This document shows, in pieces, positions 26,560 to 35,490 of a stretch of 64,000 bases of DNA. The translations under genes were made by a program, and so were the position numbers. A model generated the notes under the pieces. The model was given only the letters and a program-made list of their open reading frames with translations, was not told the origin of the DNA and made no database searches. The stretch is from Bacteroidales bacterium. Lineage in GTDB: Bacteria > Bacteroidota > Bacteroidia > Bacteroidales > UBA932. The stretch's first letter is position 1; each line of letters opens with the position of its first letter. The stretch spans positions 1 through 64,000 of the forward strand of contig JAEEIQ010000018.1 of NCBI GenBank assembly GCA_016281435.1, read 5' to 3'.

Positions 26560-27452
26560 TGAGAAGATATCTGATAATCTTGGCGGTGGCTGCGCTGTTC
26601 GGTGCAGCCACTGCTTGTAATTCCGCAGCTCGTGCGCCCAAGAAGGAGATCTCCCTCCAGTTGTACTCCCTCCGCAGCGTGATAGGCCGGTCCGGAAACG
26701 TCTCCGCCGATTTCCCCGAAATAATGAAAAAGATCGGGAAGATGGGATACACAGGGGTCGAAGCCGCCGCATACAAGGACGGAAAGATATATGACCGCGA
26801 GCCCGCCGAGTACCGCGCCCAGATAGAGGCGGCAGGGATGAAATCAGTTTCCACCCACGTCAGCCGCTATCTGACTGGGGATGAAATCAAAAGCGGAGAC
26901 TTATCGGCGGCCCTCGAATGGTGGAAGGAATGCATCGCGGCCCACAAGGAGGCCGGATGCGAGTATATCGTGACGCCTTCCATGCCCCGGAAGCCCGATC
27001 AGGCAACCATGGACCTGTATTGCCGGTATTACAATGAAGTCGGCCGCCTATGCAAGGAACAGGGCATCAAGTACGGCTACCACAACCACGCCTACGAATT
27101 CCAGCACAAGATCGGCGACACCCTGATGTACGACTATCTCGCCGAACATACCGACCCGTCCCTCGTATTCCTGCAGATGGACGTATACTGGGCTGTCATC
27201 GGCGATGCCTCCCCCGTAGATTACTTCAAGAAGTATCCGGGCCGTTTCAAGAGCCTTCACATCAAGGATCACCGCGAGATAGGCCGCAGCGGCATGGTCG
27301 GCTTTGACGCCATCTTCCGCAACATCGCCCTCGCCGGAACGGAATTCATCGTGGTGGAGCTTGAAAAGTCGGACAATCCGGACATCATAGAAGGCGTCAG
27401 GGAGAGTCTGGACTACCTCCTGAAAGCGGACTTCGTCCCGAAGAAATACTAA
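26559..27452 (+). CDS. Sugar isomerase/epimerase-like TIM-barrel lipoprotein
   Basis: This 297-residue protein has the xylose-isomerase-like TIM-barrel fold of sugar phosphate isomerases/epimerases: SLQLYSLRS at the start, GYTGVEAA, YGYHNHAYEF, MDVYWA, and HIKDHREIGRSG with likely metal ligands. The lipobox ATAC puts Cys20 at the membrane, so it works outside the cytoplasm. It shares one base with the DUF1080 stop (TGATG). Its likely role is processing the keto-sugar released by the other two enzymes. The gene overlaps the convergent metallopeptidase gene by a few bases. Confidence 0.85.
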   Translation: MRRYLIILAVAALFGAATACNSAARAPKKEISLQLYSLRSVIGRSGNVSADFPEIMKKIGKMGYTGVEAAAYKDGKIYDREPAEYRAQIEAAGMKSVSTHVSRYLTGDEIKSGDLSAALEWWKECIAAHKEAGCEYIVTPSMPRKPDQATMDLYCRYYNEVGRLCKEQGIKYGYHNHAYEFQHKIGDTLMYDYLAEHTDPSLVFLQMDVYWAVIGDASPVDYFKKYPGRFKSLHIKDHREIGRSGMVGFDAIFRNIALAGTEFIVVELEKSDNPDIIEGVRESLDYLLKADFVPKKY

Positions 27453-27835
27453 ATCAGCTTCCAGTCCTTCAGCTCCTTCCGGTATTCTTTCCATTCCGGG
27501 CAGAGGCTTTCCAGAAGACCATGGAATGCCGGTCCGTGGTCCAAATGCCTCAGATGGCAGAGTTCATGGACCATTATGTAGTCCTGCAGGTACCGGGGAA
27601 GACGCACAAGATTCAGATTGAGGTTTATGTTTCCCTTGGACGAGCAGCTGCCCCAGTTCGAGACGTTGTGCTTGATACGGACGCTATTGTAGCTGAATCC
27701 ATACATGGACGCAAGTTCGGCAAGGCGGGGCGGAAGCTCCGCCTTTGCCTTTGCCCGCAGTTCAGCCACTTCCGGCGTCTCCGGAAGTTTTCGCCGGGGG
27801 CGTCGGAACCTGCGTCCAAGGCGGAAAAGGATCAT
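27449..27835 (-). CDS. Short YgjP-like metallopeptidase
   Basis: This 128-residue protein carries the zinc motif HELCH at residues 90-94, with a further His105 in HGPAFH, preceded by WGSCSSKGNINLN. This is the core of the YgjP-like (DUF45) metallopeptidase family. Typical members are about 230 residues; the N-terminal half is missing here. The ATG overlaps the CobW-like gene stop as ATGA, so this is probably a genuine short form rather than a fragment. The substrate is unknown. Confidence 0.75.
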   Translation of the reverse strand: MILFRLGRRFRRPRRKLPETPEVAELRAKAKAELPPRLAELASMYGFSYNSVRIKHNVSNWGSCSSKGNINLNLNLVRLPRYLQDYIMVHELCHLRHLDHGPAFHGLLESLCPEWKEYRKELKDWKLI

Positions 27836-29022
27836 TCGGCTACAAGACAGAAATCAAGGGCCCTGCGTATTTCCTCCTTGTCAAGGTGCTGTCCTATGAA
27901 GACAAGTTTCTGCATGCGGTCCCCGTACTTGGGATCCCAGTCACGCGCAAGGACGGGATCCATGCGGAGATTCTGCCTCAGCTCGTCTTCCGGCATGGTG
28001 GCATACCACTGTCCTATACCTTTAAGGCCTATCTGGCTTCCGGCCTGCTCGAAGAGGTAGCAGTTATCCGGCTGGTCGTCGAACCAGCATATGCCCTTGG
28101 CCCGGATTATCCCGGCCGGCCAGTGTCTGGCGATGAAATTGTCGAACTTGTTGATATCGAACGCAGGGCGGGCATAATAAACATAAGTCCCTATGCCGTA
28201 TTCTTCAGCCTCCCCCTCTTCGTCATGGTGATGGTGGTGGTGATGCCCGTCGTGGTCATGGTCGTCGTCATCGTCATCGTCGTCATCGTGCGCGGCGCCG
28301 CTTTCGACCTCGCTTATCCATGCGGCCGAGCCGGCCACGGAGTCATAGTCGAAAAGGCCAGTTCCGAGAATCTCCCCGAAGTCGACCTCGCCCCAGTCGC
28401 ATTCGACGATACGGGCCTTGGGCTGGAGGGCACGGACTATCTGGCGGATCTTCCCGAGCTCGTCCGGCGACACCTCGGAGGCCTTGTTCAGGAGAACTAT
28501 GTTGCAGAACTCGATCTGCTGGATGACAAGGTTCTCGATGTCCTCCTCACCGATGTTGCCGCGCAGAAGGTCCTTGGCGCATCCGAACTCATCCTTCATC
28601 CTGAGCGCGTCCACGACCGTGACTATGCAGTCCAGCTTCGGAATGCCGTTCCCGGTATATTCGGGTCCCATCATGGGAATGGAGCAGATGGTTCTGGCGA
28701 TGGGCTCAGGCTCGCAGATGCCGCTGGCCTCGATAACTATGTAGTCGAACTTGTCCGCGGCGACTATTTCGCGCAGCTGTTCCACGAGATCCATCTTCAG
28801 GGTGCAGCAGATGCAGCCGTTCTGCAACGGCACCAGGCTCTCGTCCTTCATGCCGACCACGCCGTCCTTGCTGATAAGGTCCGCATCTATGTTGACCTCG
28901 CCTATGTCATTGACGATTACGGCGAATCTGATTCCTTTCTTATTGGAGAGAATCTTGTTGACCAGGGTGGTTTTTCCGCTTCCCAGATATCCTGTCAGCA
29001 ATAAAACAGGTGTTTCTTTCAT
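27832..29022 (-). CDS. CobW/COG0523-family GTPase, putative zinc chaperone
   Basis: This 396-residue G3E-family GTPase has the P-loop GYLGSGKT near residue 12, the metal-binding GCICC motif, and the C-terminal CobW domain from about residue 285. A stretch of mostly Asp and His residues, coded by bases 28222-28290, lies between the domains, a common feature of zinc-handling COG0523 proteins. I chose the ATG at 29022; the upstream in-frame extension covers promoter DNA. It probably delivers zinc, and the coupled zinc peptidase downstream is a possible client. Confidence 0.9.
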   Translation of the reverse strand: MKETPVLLLTGYLGSGKTTLVNKILSNKKGIRFAVIVNDIGEVNIDADLISKDGVVGMKDESLVPLQNGCICCTLKMDLVEQLREIVAADKFDYIVIEASGICEPEPIARTICSIPMMGPEYTGNGIPKLDCIVTVVDALRMKDEFGCAKDLLRGNIGEEDIENLVIQQIEFCNIVLLNKASEVSPDELGKIRQIVRALQPKARIVECDWGEVDFGEILGTGLFDYDSVAGSAAWISEVESGAAHDDDDDDDDDHDHDGHHHHHHHDEEGEAEEYGIGTYVYYARPAFDINKFDNFIARHWPAGIIRAKGICWFDDQPDNCYLFEQAGSQIGLKGIGQWYATMPEDELRQNLRMDPVLARDWDPKYGDRMQKLVFIGQHLDKEEIRRALDFCLVAE

Positions 29023-29042
29023 ACTGCTCGTTTTTTGTGGTA

Positions 29043-29059
29043 CAAATTTATTAAATTTG
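29043..29059. promoter_or_regulatory. Palindromic divergent promoter
   Basis: CAAATTTATTAAATTTG is a perfect 17-base palindrome that holds two -7 elements (TAAATTTG), one per strand, back to back. It serves the CobW-like gene on the minus strand (ATG 20 bases away) and the RraA-like gene on the plus strand (18 bases away). Confidence 0.55.
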
Positions 29060-29077
29060 CCGTATAAGCGAACAACG

Positions 29078-30034
29078 ATGATGAAGAAATCTTTACTCAT
29101 TTCCCTGTTGTGCGGACTGCTTTCCGCACCGTTTTCCTCTCTTCTTCACGCGCAGGCGATAGCAGGCTCTCCCGAGTACATAAAGGCCCTGACGGCGGAA
29201 TGGAAAGGCGAACGTTTCGACGACGGGCGCCCCAAGGTCTCCGACGACCTTCTCGAACGCCTCAAGCACGTCACTATCGAGGAATGCTGGGCCGAGTTGA
29301 TGAAACTCGGGTACCAGAACCAGTACGAGGGCGACTGGATGCTCGTCCACGACACCGAGGACGCCGTGATGACAGGCCGCGCCGTTACGGCACAGTTCAT
29401 GCCCATGAGGCCCGACCTCGAAAACGAGATCATCGAGCAGGGCAAGAAGGAAGGCCGCATGTGGGAGCAGAAAAGAACGGTGTCATGGGTAATCAACAGC
29501 CTGGTCAAGGGAGATGTCTATGTCGCCGATACCTATAACAAGGAATTCCTCGGGACCGTGATCGGTTCCAATCTCGGAAACGGCGTCTTCAACGCCACGG
29601 GCAACGGAGTCATAACCTACGGGCATGTCCGCGACATCGAACGTCTTCGCCGCATTCCCGGCTTCAACGCCTGGATCAAGGGATACGACCCTTCATACAT
29701 GCGCCAGACCATCCTGACGAACTACAACGTCCCCATCCGCATCGGCAAGGCCACCGTCCTTCCCGGCGACGCCGTGCTGGCGAAACCGGGCGCAGTGCTC
29801 TTCATCCCTCCCCACCTGCTGGAGCATATAGTCCTGACCTCCGAGTTCACCAAACTCTCGGACGAGTTCGGCGAGGAAATGATCAAAAAGGGCACATATA
29901 CCGCCGGCCAGATCGACAGTGCCTGGAGCGACGAGATGAACAAACGCTTCGTCAAGTGGGTGCGCAACTACCCCGGCAAGCTCCCCATGAGCAAGGAACA
30001 GTTGGAAAAATGCCTGAAAGAAAGGAACTTCTGA
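29078..30034 (+). CDS. Exported RraA-like aldolase family protein
   Basis: This 318-residue protein combines a Sec signal peptide (MKKSLLISLLCGLLSAP, cleaved after HAQA) with an RraA-like fold related to HMG/CHA aldolases. Family features are GSNLGNGVFNATGNG, GVITYGHVRD with the active-site Arg-Asp pair, and RIGKATVLPGDAVLAKPGAVLFIPP (given as residues ~225-250), where the usual acidic residue before the glycine is lysine-proline. It is not a likely RNase E regulator because it is exported. It is 1 base upstream of the GH105-DUF4861 gene, so a role in sugar-acid cleavage is plausible. Confidence 0.82.
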   Translation: MMKKSLLISLLCGLLSAPFSSLLHAQAIAGSPEYIKALTAEWKGERFDDGRPKVSDDLLERLKHVTIEECWAELMKLGYQNQYEGDWMLVHDTEDAVMTGRAVTAQFMPMRPDLENEIIEQGKKEGRMWEQKRTVSWVINSLVKGDVYVADTYNKEFLGTVIGSNLGNGVFNATGNGVITYGHVRDIERLRRIPGFNAWIKGYDPSYMRQTILTNYNVPIRIGKATVLPGDAVLAKPGAVLFIPPHLLEHIVLTSEFTKLSDEFGEEMIKKGTYTAGQIDSAWSDEMNKRFVKWVRNYPGKLPMSKEQLEKCLKERNF

Positions 30035-30035
30035 T

Positions 30036-31979
30036 ATGAAAAAGATTATCGCCCCGTTGGCCATCCTGCTGTCCCTGGCCGCCTGTTCCGACAAGACAGA
30101 CATCCGTAAGGTGACGGAGAAGGTCATTGAAAATGCTCCCGCATATGTGGATTACGGCCACTACGCGGGCTCCGTGTTCACGCAGAGCCTGGCCGAATAC
30201 GTCGCCACGACAGGATCGGCAAAATACCGCAGGATGGCGGAAAGCATCGTGGACGGCTTCCTCGATGGAAGCCTCAAGGGAAGCGGCTCCTTCATAAGCT
30301 ATTACACCGGAGGAACACTCATTCCCGAAATGGTGCGCATCGGCTACGGGAAGGCTGCGGACCTGTCCGCGGAAGCGGCCCGCAGGATGTGGGAAGAACA
30401 GGCCAGGAACCGGGACGGGATCATGCTTCCGCCATGGAACGGCGCCGCGGAGAAGAATGCCCTTTTCGTCGACTGCGTACTGGCGGTCACTCCGTACATG
30501 CTCTATGCCGGACTTCTGGAAAACAATCAGGAATACGTCGACTATGCCGCCTGGATGGCCCTGAAGACATACGAGGACCTTTACGATCCTTCGTCCGGGC
30601 TCGTCAACCAGGCACGCGCCATACGCTGGATGCCTGAAGGCCAGGTCACCGAAGACTGCTGGAGCCGCGGCAACGGCTGGCTTTCCATGGGCCTCGCCGC
30701 ACTTTTGCGGGACCTCCCGGAAGACAACCGCTACCGCGCCGACATAGAACGCATCTCGAAAGACTTCTTTGAAGCCGTTCTACGCTGGCAGGACGGAGAC
30801 GGCCTCTGGCACCAGGAGATGACATGGCACGATTCCTACGTCGAAATATCCGGAACCGGACTTCTCCTCTACGGTATCGGCCGCGCCATCGAAGCCGGCG
30901 TCCTCGACAGGGAAACGGCCCTCCCCGCCTTCAGGAAAGGCATCGCGGGAATGCTCCGCTATGTGGATGGGGCCGGAAACGTCTGCAACACCTGCTCCGG
31001 ATGCCTCGCATGGGGCGACGGCACGAAGGCTGCCTACGCCTCCCACGACTATTACTGCAATGAACGCCACGCTTTCGGCCCCGTGGTATTCGCACTTACC
31101 CAGGCCCTTTCCCTCGGCATACGCAAGATCGACACCGGGCTCGGAGCCGAGACTGCCGGGAAGATCCCTGCCTGCCACGCCCGCCACATCGCCGAGCGCA
31201 AGGGCGACATCGCCTGGGAAAACGACCGCGCCGCATTCCGCATCTATTCCCAGGAAGTCAAGGCAAAGGTCAGCAGCGGCGTCGATTTCTGGGGAAAAAG
31301 GGTCGACTACCCCATCCTTGAGCAGTGGTACGCCCTGAACGACAAGGGGGAGAACTACCACACCGACCGCGGACAGGGCTGCGATTTCTACGCAGTCGGC
31401 AAGAACCGCGGCCTCGGCGGCATAGGAGTCTGGACGGGAGACGAACTTCTCGTTCCGGAGCCCTACACCGGGTTCGAAATCATCCGTGACGAGCCGTCAG
31501 GCATCGCCATCCGCCTGGACTACCCCGCCATCGAGAAGGACGGAGCCACATACTTGCTTTCGGAAAAGATCGAGATGGTCCTCGGCACTCCTTTCTATAA
31601 GAAGACCATTTCGCTCAAGACAGAAGGCGTGTCCGACGTGAAAATCGCCGTAGGCCTCACCGATTTCGGAAAGGCTGAAGTCACTGAAAACACCGGGGAC
31701 GGCGTCCTTACGCTCATGGAAGAACTCTTCCCCTCCGAATCCGTCGAGCCAGGCAAAGACGGCATCCTGGCGTGTTCGGTCATTCCTGACCCGTCCCGTG
31801 CGGCCGGATTTGCCGCCTACGGGAAAGACAGGCTGGTTCTCATGGACGCGGGTGCGGAAGCCGTATGCTACGTCGGAGCGGGCTGGGGCAAGGACCTCAG
31901 GATCACGAATCCCCAGAAGAGATGGCCAGGCATACTGAAAGATAACTCTTTCGAGACACTCGACAAGAAATACAAATAA
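30036..31979 (+). CDS. GH105-like glycoside hydrolase fused to DUF4861 domain, lipoprotein
   Basis: This 647-residue lipoprotein has lipobox LAAC with Cys17. Residues ~25-350 resemble the alpha/alpha-barrel of GH105/GH88 unsaturated glucuronyl hydrolases, with [25 protein letters not shown] and the later [10 protein letters not shown]. Residues ~385-640 resemble DUF4861, a beta-rich domain of unknown function found in Bacteroidota. GH105 enzymes remove unsaturated uronic acids left by polysaccharide lyases. No lyase or SusC/D pair is in the window, so the substrate may come from elsewhere. It is coupled to the RraA-like gene. Confidence 0.82.
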   Translation: MKKIIAPLAILLSLAACSDKTDIRKVTEKVIENAPAYVDYGHYAGSVFTQSLAEYVATTGSAKYRRMAESIVDGFLDGSLKGSGSFISYYTGGTLIPEMVRIGYGKAADLSAEAARRMWEEQARNRDGIMLPPWNGAAEKNALFVDCVLAVTPYMLYAGLLENNQEYVDYAAWMALKTYEDLYDPSSGLVNQARAIRWMPEGQVTEDCWSRGNGWLSMGLAALLRDLPEDNRYRADIERISKDFFEAVLRWQDGDGLWHQEMTWHDSYVEISGTGLLLYGIGRAIEAGVLDRETALPAFRKGIAGMLRYVDGAGNVCNTCSGCLAWGDGTKAAYASHDYYCNERHAFGPVVFALTQALSLGIRKIDTGLGAETAGKIPACHARHIAERKGDIAWENDRAAFRIYSQEVKAKVSSGVDFWGKRVDYPILEQWYALNDKGENYHTDRGQGCDFYAVGKNRGLGGIGVWTGDELLVPEPYTGFEIIRDEPSGIAIRLDYPAIEKDGATYLLSEKIEMVLGTPFYKKTISLKTEGVSDVKIAVGLTDFGKAEVTENTGDGVLTLMEELFPSESVEPGKDGILACSVIPDPSRAAGFAAYGKDRLVLMDAGAEAVCYVGAGWGKDLRITNPQKRWPGILKDNSFETLDKKYK

Positions 31980-32001
31980 CAATCATTCAATTCAACCCAT
32001 T

Positions 32002-32556
32002 ATGGCACAAGAACCCAAGAGTCTGAAAGGCACTCAGACCGAGAAGAACCTGGAAGCCGCTTTCGCCGGCGAGTCCCAGGCCCGCAACAAGTACACATAC
32101 TTTGCTTCCGTCGCCAAGAAGGAAGGCTACGAACAGATCGCCGAAATCTTCCTCAAGACCGCAGACAATGAAAAGGAGCATGCAAAACTCTGGTTCAAGG
32201 AACTCCACGGAGGCACCGTAGGCACCACGACCGAGAATCTCGCGGCGGCCGCCGACGGTGAAAACTATGAGTGGACCGACATGTACGAAGGCTTCGCCAA
32301 GACGGCCGAGGAAGAAGGATTTCCCGTCCTCGCGAAGAAATTCCGCATGGTCGCGGCCATCGAGAAGAGGCACGAAGAGCGTTACAGGGCTCTCCTGAAG
32401 AACATCGAGATGCAGGAAGTCTTCGCCAAGAGCGAAGTCAAGGTCTGGGAATGCCGCAACTGCGGCCACATCGTGGTCGGCACGAAGGCTCCGGAGATCT
32501 GCCCCGTCTGCGCCCACCCGAAGGCTTACTTCGAAGTGCACGTCGACAACTTCTAG
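32002..32556 (+). CDS. Rubrerythrin
   Basis: This 184-residue protein has an N-terminal diiron ferritin-like domain ([19 protein letters not shown], and EKRHEERY) and a C-terminal rubredoxin-like iron site with paired CRNCGH and CPVCAH. Rubrerythrins reduce hydrogen peroxide in anaerobes, which fits an anaerobic or microaerophilic host. It follows the GH105 gene by 22 bases but probably has its own control. A strong hairpin terminator follows. Confidence 0.96.
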   Translation: MAQEPKSLKGTQTEKNLEAAFAGESQARNKYTYFASVAKKEGYEQIAEIFLKTADNEKEHAKLWFKELHGGTVGTTTENLAAAADGENYEWTDMYEGFAKTAEEEGFPVLAKKFRMVAAIEKRHEERYRALLKNIEMQEVFAKSEVKVWECRNCGHIVVGTKAPEICPVCAHPKAYFEVHVDNF

Positions 32557-32574
32557 CAGAAGACGGACTACAAC

Positions 32575-32604
32575 GATAAAGGCGGCCTTCCGGTCGCCTT
32601 TATC
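32575..32604. terminator. Bidirectional terminator
   Basis: GATAAAGGCG (32575-32584) pairs with CGCCTTTATC (32595-32604), extended by GCC/GGT around a TTCC loop. It lies between the convergent rubrerythrin and beta-barrel genes. Confidence 0.75.
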
Positions 32605-32625
32605 CGTATATGGCCGGAGACGGGC

Positions 32626-33186
32626 TTATCTGGAAAAAGCCATCATGTTGATCGAGATGCCTCCGTAGATAGCATCATGCGTGTACACGAAATTGAGGCT
32701 GAACCACTTGAGAGGTTGCACGGAAAGACCGCCTCCGTAATTGAACCGATGGATACGGCTGCCGCGTGTAACCTTGTACGGATGATGCCAGGAAAAAGAG
32801 TCATCCACATCGACATCCACTTCGTTTCCCTTGGTCTTTCCTTCGTTGGTCTGGGTATAGCCGACGACGGGCATGACCCTCAGCCAGGGCAGGACGGGTA
32901 TCTGGTAGCCGACGTTAAGCGACAGGGCCATCGTGTCATCCCATTCCGTATCGGTAATGACGGAAGAATAGCGGTGCTGGGGACCGTATTGGATATAATC
33001 CAGATAAGCTCCGTACACGGTCAGGCTTGCTCCGGACCCAAGACCCTGATATTTGGTTCCGTATCCTGCAAGTCCGACGACGAAGCCGCCTTCAAGGCGA
33101 CCGTTGTTGCTCGAAAAATCAAAGACCTGCGCATCGGCAAGGAATGCCGAGGACAGCAGCATGGCGATTGCAATCAGTTTTTTCAT
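32626..33186 (-). CDS. Exported beta-barrel-like protein
   Basis: This 186-residue protein has a signal peptide (MKKLIAIAMLLSSAFLADAQ). The rest alternates polar and hydrophobic residues and is rich in Gly and aromatics, as in small outer-membrane beta-barrels. The C-terminus ends FSR rather than in a strictly canonical aromatic residue. I do not recognise a family. It starts only 4 bases after the metX stop, so it appears to be the last gene of the long amino-acid operon, which is an odd position for an envelope protein. Confidence 0.65.
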   Translation of the reverse strand: MKKLIAIAMLLSSAFLADAQVFDFSSNNGRLEGGFVVGLAGYGTKYQGLGSGASLTVYGAYLDYIQYGPQHRYSSVITDTEWDDTMALSLNVGYQIPVLPWLRVMPVVGYTQTNEGKTKGNEVDVDVDDSFSWHHPYKVTRGSRIHRFNYGGGLSVQPLKWFSLNFVYTHDAIYGGISINMMAFSR

Positions 33187-33190
33187 AAAA

Positions 33191-34207
33191 TCAAATGTTC
33201 TTTAATATCGCAGTCAGCTGGTCGTTCTCGATGAGAAAACCGTCGTGGCCGAAAATCGAATCTATCTCATAATAAGCGGCGTTCTTGAGAGCAGCGGCGG
33301 TTTCCCTGCCGTGCCTGGGCGGAAAGAGGTAATCACTGGTGATGCTTATGACCGTGCACTCGGCCTTGATGCTCTCCAGGGCCTTTTCCACGCCTCCTCG
33401 GCCGCGGCCGACATTCTGGGAATCAAGGGCATATGTCAGGTACCAGTAACTGTAGGCGTCGAAATTCCGGCGCACCAGCTTCTCTCCCTGATAACGCTGG
33501 TATGAAGCCGCCCTGTCAGCCCAAAGCGTATCCACCTCAGGCTCCTTCTGGGTCATGTTGTAGCCGTCGAAAGTACGGTACGAGATAAGGGCGATCGAGC
33601 GGGCGCAGCGAAGGCCGTCCGCTCCCCCGTCGAGACTCTCGGCGGCAAGGAAACTGGGATCGGCCTTCAGGGCCATCCTCTGGGACTCGTTGAACGCGGT
33701 CATGTACGGAAGGCATCTGTGGGCCGTGGCAAGGAACACTGCCTTTCCGACCACGTCCGGCTCCATGATCACCCACTCCAGGGTCTGGAATCCTCCGATC
33801 GAAGGGCCGAGCATCAGATCTATCTTTTCAATGCCCAAGGCCTTGCGGACGAGGATGTTGGCCTTGACTATATCGCGTACTGTAGTGCGCGGGAAATCGA
33901 AGAAAAAAGGCTTTCCTGTGGCCGGATTGACCCGGGCCGGGCCACACTCCCCGTACGGAGAACACAGCATGCTGACGCATGCGATGAAGCATTCGTCCGG
34001 ATCGTAAAGCATTCCCTTCCCTACCATCTGGGGCCACCAATCCTCCGGATTCGAATTGCCTGTCAGGGCATGGCAGACCCAGACCACCTTTTCCCCGGGA
34101 CGGTATTCCCTGTCGGAAGTGTGGTAGACAAGATCCATTGAATCGAGCCGCCCCCCATCTTCAAAAAAGAAGGGCGAAGCGATATGAAGTACGTGCCTTT
34201 TCATCAT
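33191..34207 (-). CDS. metX: Homoserine O-acetyltransferase
   Basis: This 338-residue alpha/beta-hydrolase enzyme acylates homoserine for methionine synthesis. The nucleophile is Ser136 in GPSIGG. The oxyanion motif HALTGN, the catalytic Asp in SDYLFPP, and the catalytic His in FGHDGF are all present. Acetyl rather than succinyl transfer is expected from the adjacent MetY, but the donor cannot be read with certainty. The ATG overlaps the metY stop as ATGA. Confidence 0.92.
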   Translation of the reverse strand: MMKRHVLHIASPFFFEDGGRLDSMDLVYHTSDREYRPGEKVVWVCHALTGNSNPEDWWPQMVGKGMLYDPDECFIACVSMLCSPYGECGPARVNPATGKPFFFDFPRTTVRDIVKANILVRKALGIEKIDLMLGPSIGGFQTLEWVIMEPDVVGKAVFLATAHRCLPYMTAFNESQRMALKADPSFLAAESLDGGADGLRCARSIALISYRTFDGYNMTQKEPEVDTLWADRAASYQRYQGEKLVRRNFDAYSYWYLTYALDSQNVGRGRGGVEKALESIKAECTVISITSDYLFPPRHGRETAAALKNAAYYEIDSIFGHDGFLIENDQLTAILKNI

Positions 34208-35490
34208 AAGCGTCCGGCCGCCTCCAGGGCCTGCGTCAGGTCTGCTATGATGTCATCCGGGTCCTCAAGGCCGACGCTGAAGCGCAGCTGGGCGGGATCT
34301 ATGCCCGCATCGGCCAGTTGCTTGTCAGTCAGCTGGCGGTGCGTATGCGCGGCAGGATGCAGGATGCAGGTGTAGCAGTCGGCCACATGGGTCTCTATCG
34401 TAACCAGCTTCAGATGGTTCATGAAACGGCCGGCATACGCCTTGTCCCCGTCAAGGCAGAAAGCCATCACGCCGCAGCTTCCGTCCGGAAGATACTTCTT
34501 CTGGAGCGCGTGGTCGGGATTGCCTTCCAGTTCGGGATAGAAGACCCACTTGATTTCGGGACGGGTCTCGAGGAAGCGGGCTATCTTGAGCGCGCTCTCG
34601 TGGATATGCTTCATCCTGACCGCGAGAGTCTGGAGTCCGAGACCCAGGTAGAAGGCATTCTGCGGGCTCTGGATGGCCCCGAAATCGCGCATCAGCTGAG
34701 CCGTCGCCTTCGTGATATAGGCCAGCTTGCCGAATTTTTCAGTGTAGTTCGTGCCGTGATAAGTCGGATCCGGAGTGCAGAGCCCCGGGAACTTGTCAGC
34801 ATGGGCCGTCCAGTCGAAATTGCCGCTGTCGACTATCGCGCCCCCGACCTGGACCCCATGTCCGTCCATGTATTTGGTCGTGGAATGGATCACGATATCG
34901 GCTCCCCACTCAAAGGGACGGCAGAATATGGGGGTCGGGAAGGTGTTGTCGATGATCAGCGGGACACCATGCCTGTGGGCGATACGGGCGAATTTCTCGA
35001 TATCGAGGACACGCACTCCTGGATTGGAAAGCGTCTCTCCGAAAACCAGCTTGGTGTTGGGACGGAAAGCCTTCTCGATTTCCTCATCCGGCGCATTCTG
35101 ATCCACGAACGTGACTTCGATTCCCATCTTCCTGAAAGTGCTGGCGAAGAGGTTGAAAGTACCTCCGTAGATGCTTGCGGCGCTGATCATGTGGTCGCCC
35201 GCCTCACAGATGTTGAAGCAGGAGAAGAAACTCGCAGCCTGGCCGGAAGAGGTCAGCATCGCGGCAACTCCCCCCTCGAGGGCGGCGATCCTCGCCGCGA
35301 CCATGTCGTTGGTGGGATTCTGCAACCTCGTGTAGAAATAACCGTTGGACTCGAGATCGAAGAGCTTTCCCATCTCCTCCGAGGTGGAATATTTGAAAGT
35401 GGTGCTCTGGATTATGGGCATCTGTCTGGACTGCCCGTTGGCCGGCTCATATCCGGCCTGCACGCACAAGGTACCGATTTTCTTTTTCAT
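34204..35490 (-). CDS. metY: O-acetylhomoserine sulfhydrylase
   Basis: This 428-residue PLP enzyme converts O-acetylhomoserine and sulfide to homocysteine. It shows the Cys/Met-metabolism family motifs: QSTTFKY, YTRLQNPT, SSGQAA, IDNTFPTP, and the PLP lysine in HSTTKYMDGHG. The length of about 430 residues fits MetY rather than the shorter MetB/MetC. It overlaps both neighbouring genes by ATGA, so it is tightly coupled with metX downstream and an aminotransferase upstream. Confidence 0.95.
   Translation of the reverse strand: MKKKIGTLCVQAGYEPANGQSRQMPIIQSTTFKYSTSEEMGKLFDLESNGYFYTRLQNPTNDMVAARIAALEGGVAAMLTSSGQAASFFSCFNICEAGDHMISAASIYGGTFNLFASTFRKMGIEVTFVDQNAPDEEIEKAFRPNTKLVFGETLSNPGVRVLDIEKFARIAHRHGVPLIIDNTFPTPIFCRPFEWGADIVIHSTTKYMDGHGVQVGGAIVDSGNFDWTAHADKFPGLCTPDPTYHGTNYTEKFGKLAYITKATAQLMRDFGAIQSPQNAFYLGLGLQTLAVRMKHIHESALKIARFLETRPEIKWVFYPELEGNPDHALQKKYLPDGSCGVMAFCLDGDKAYAGRFMNHLKLVTIETHVADCYTCILHPAAHTHRQLTDKQLADAGIDPAQLRFSVGLEDPDDIIADLTQALEAAGRL

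Noticed and set aside
28222..28290. Frameshift or assembly slip in the Asp/His codon run
   Set aside because: The reading frame continues into a normal CobW C-terminal domain, and such runs are common in this family.
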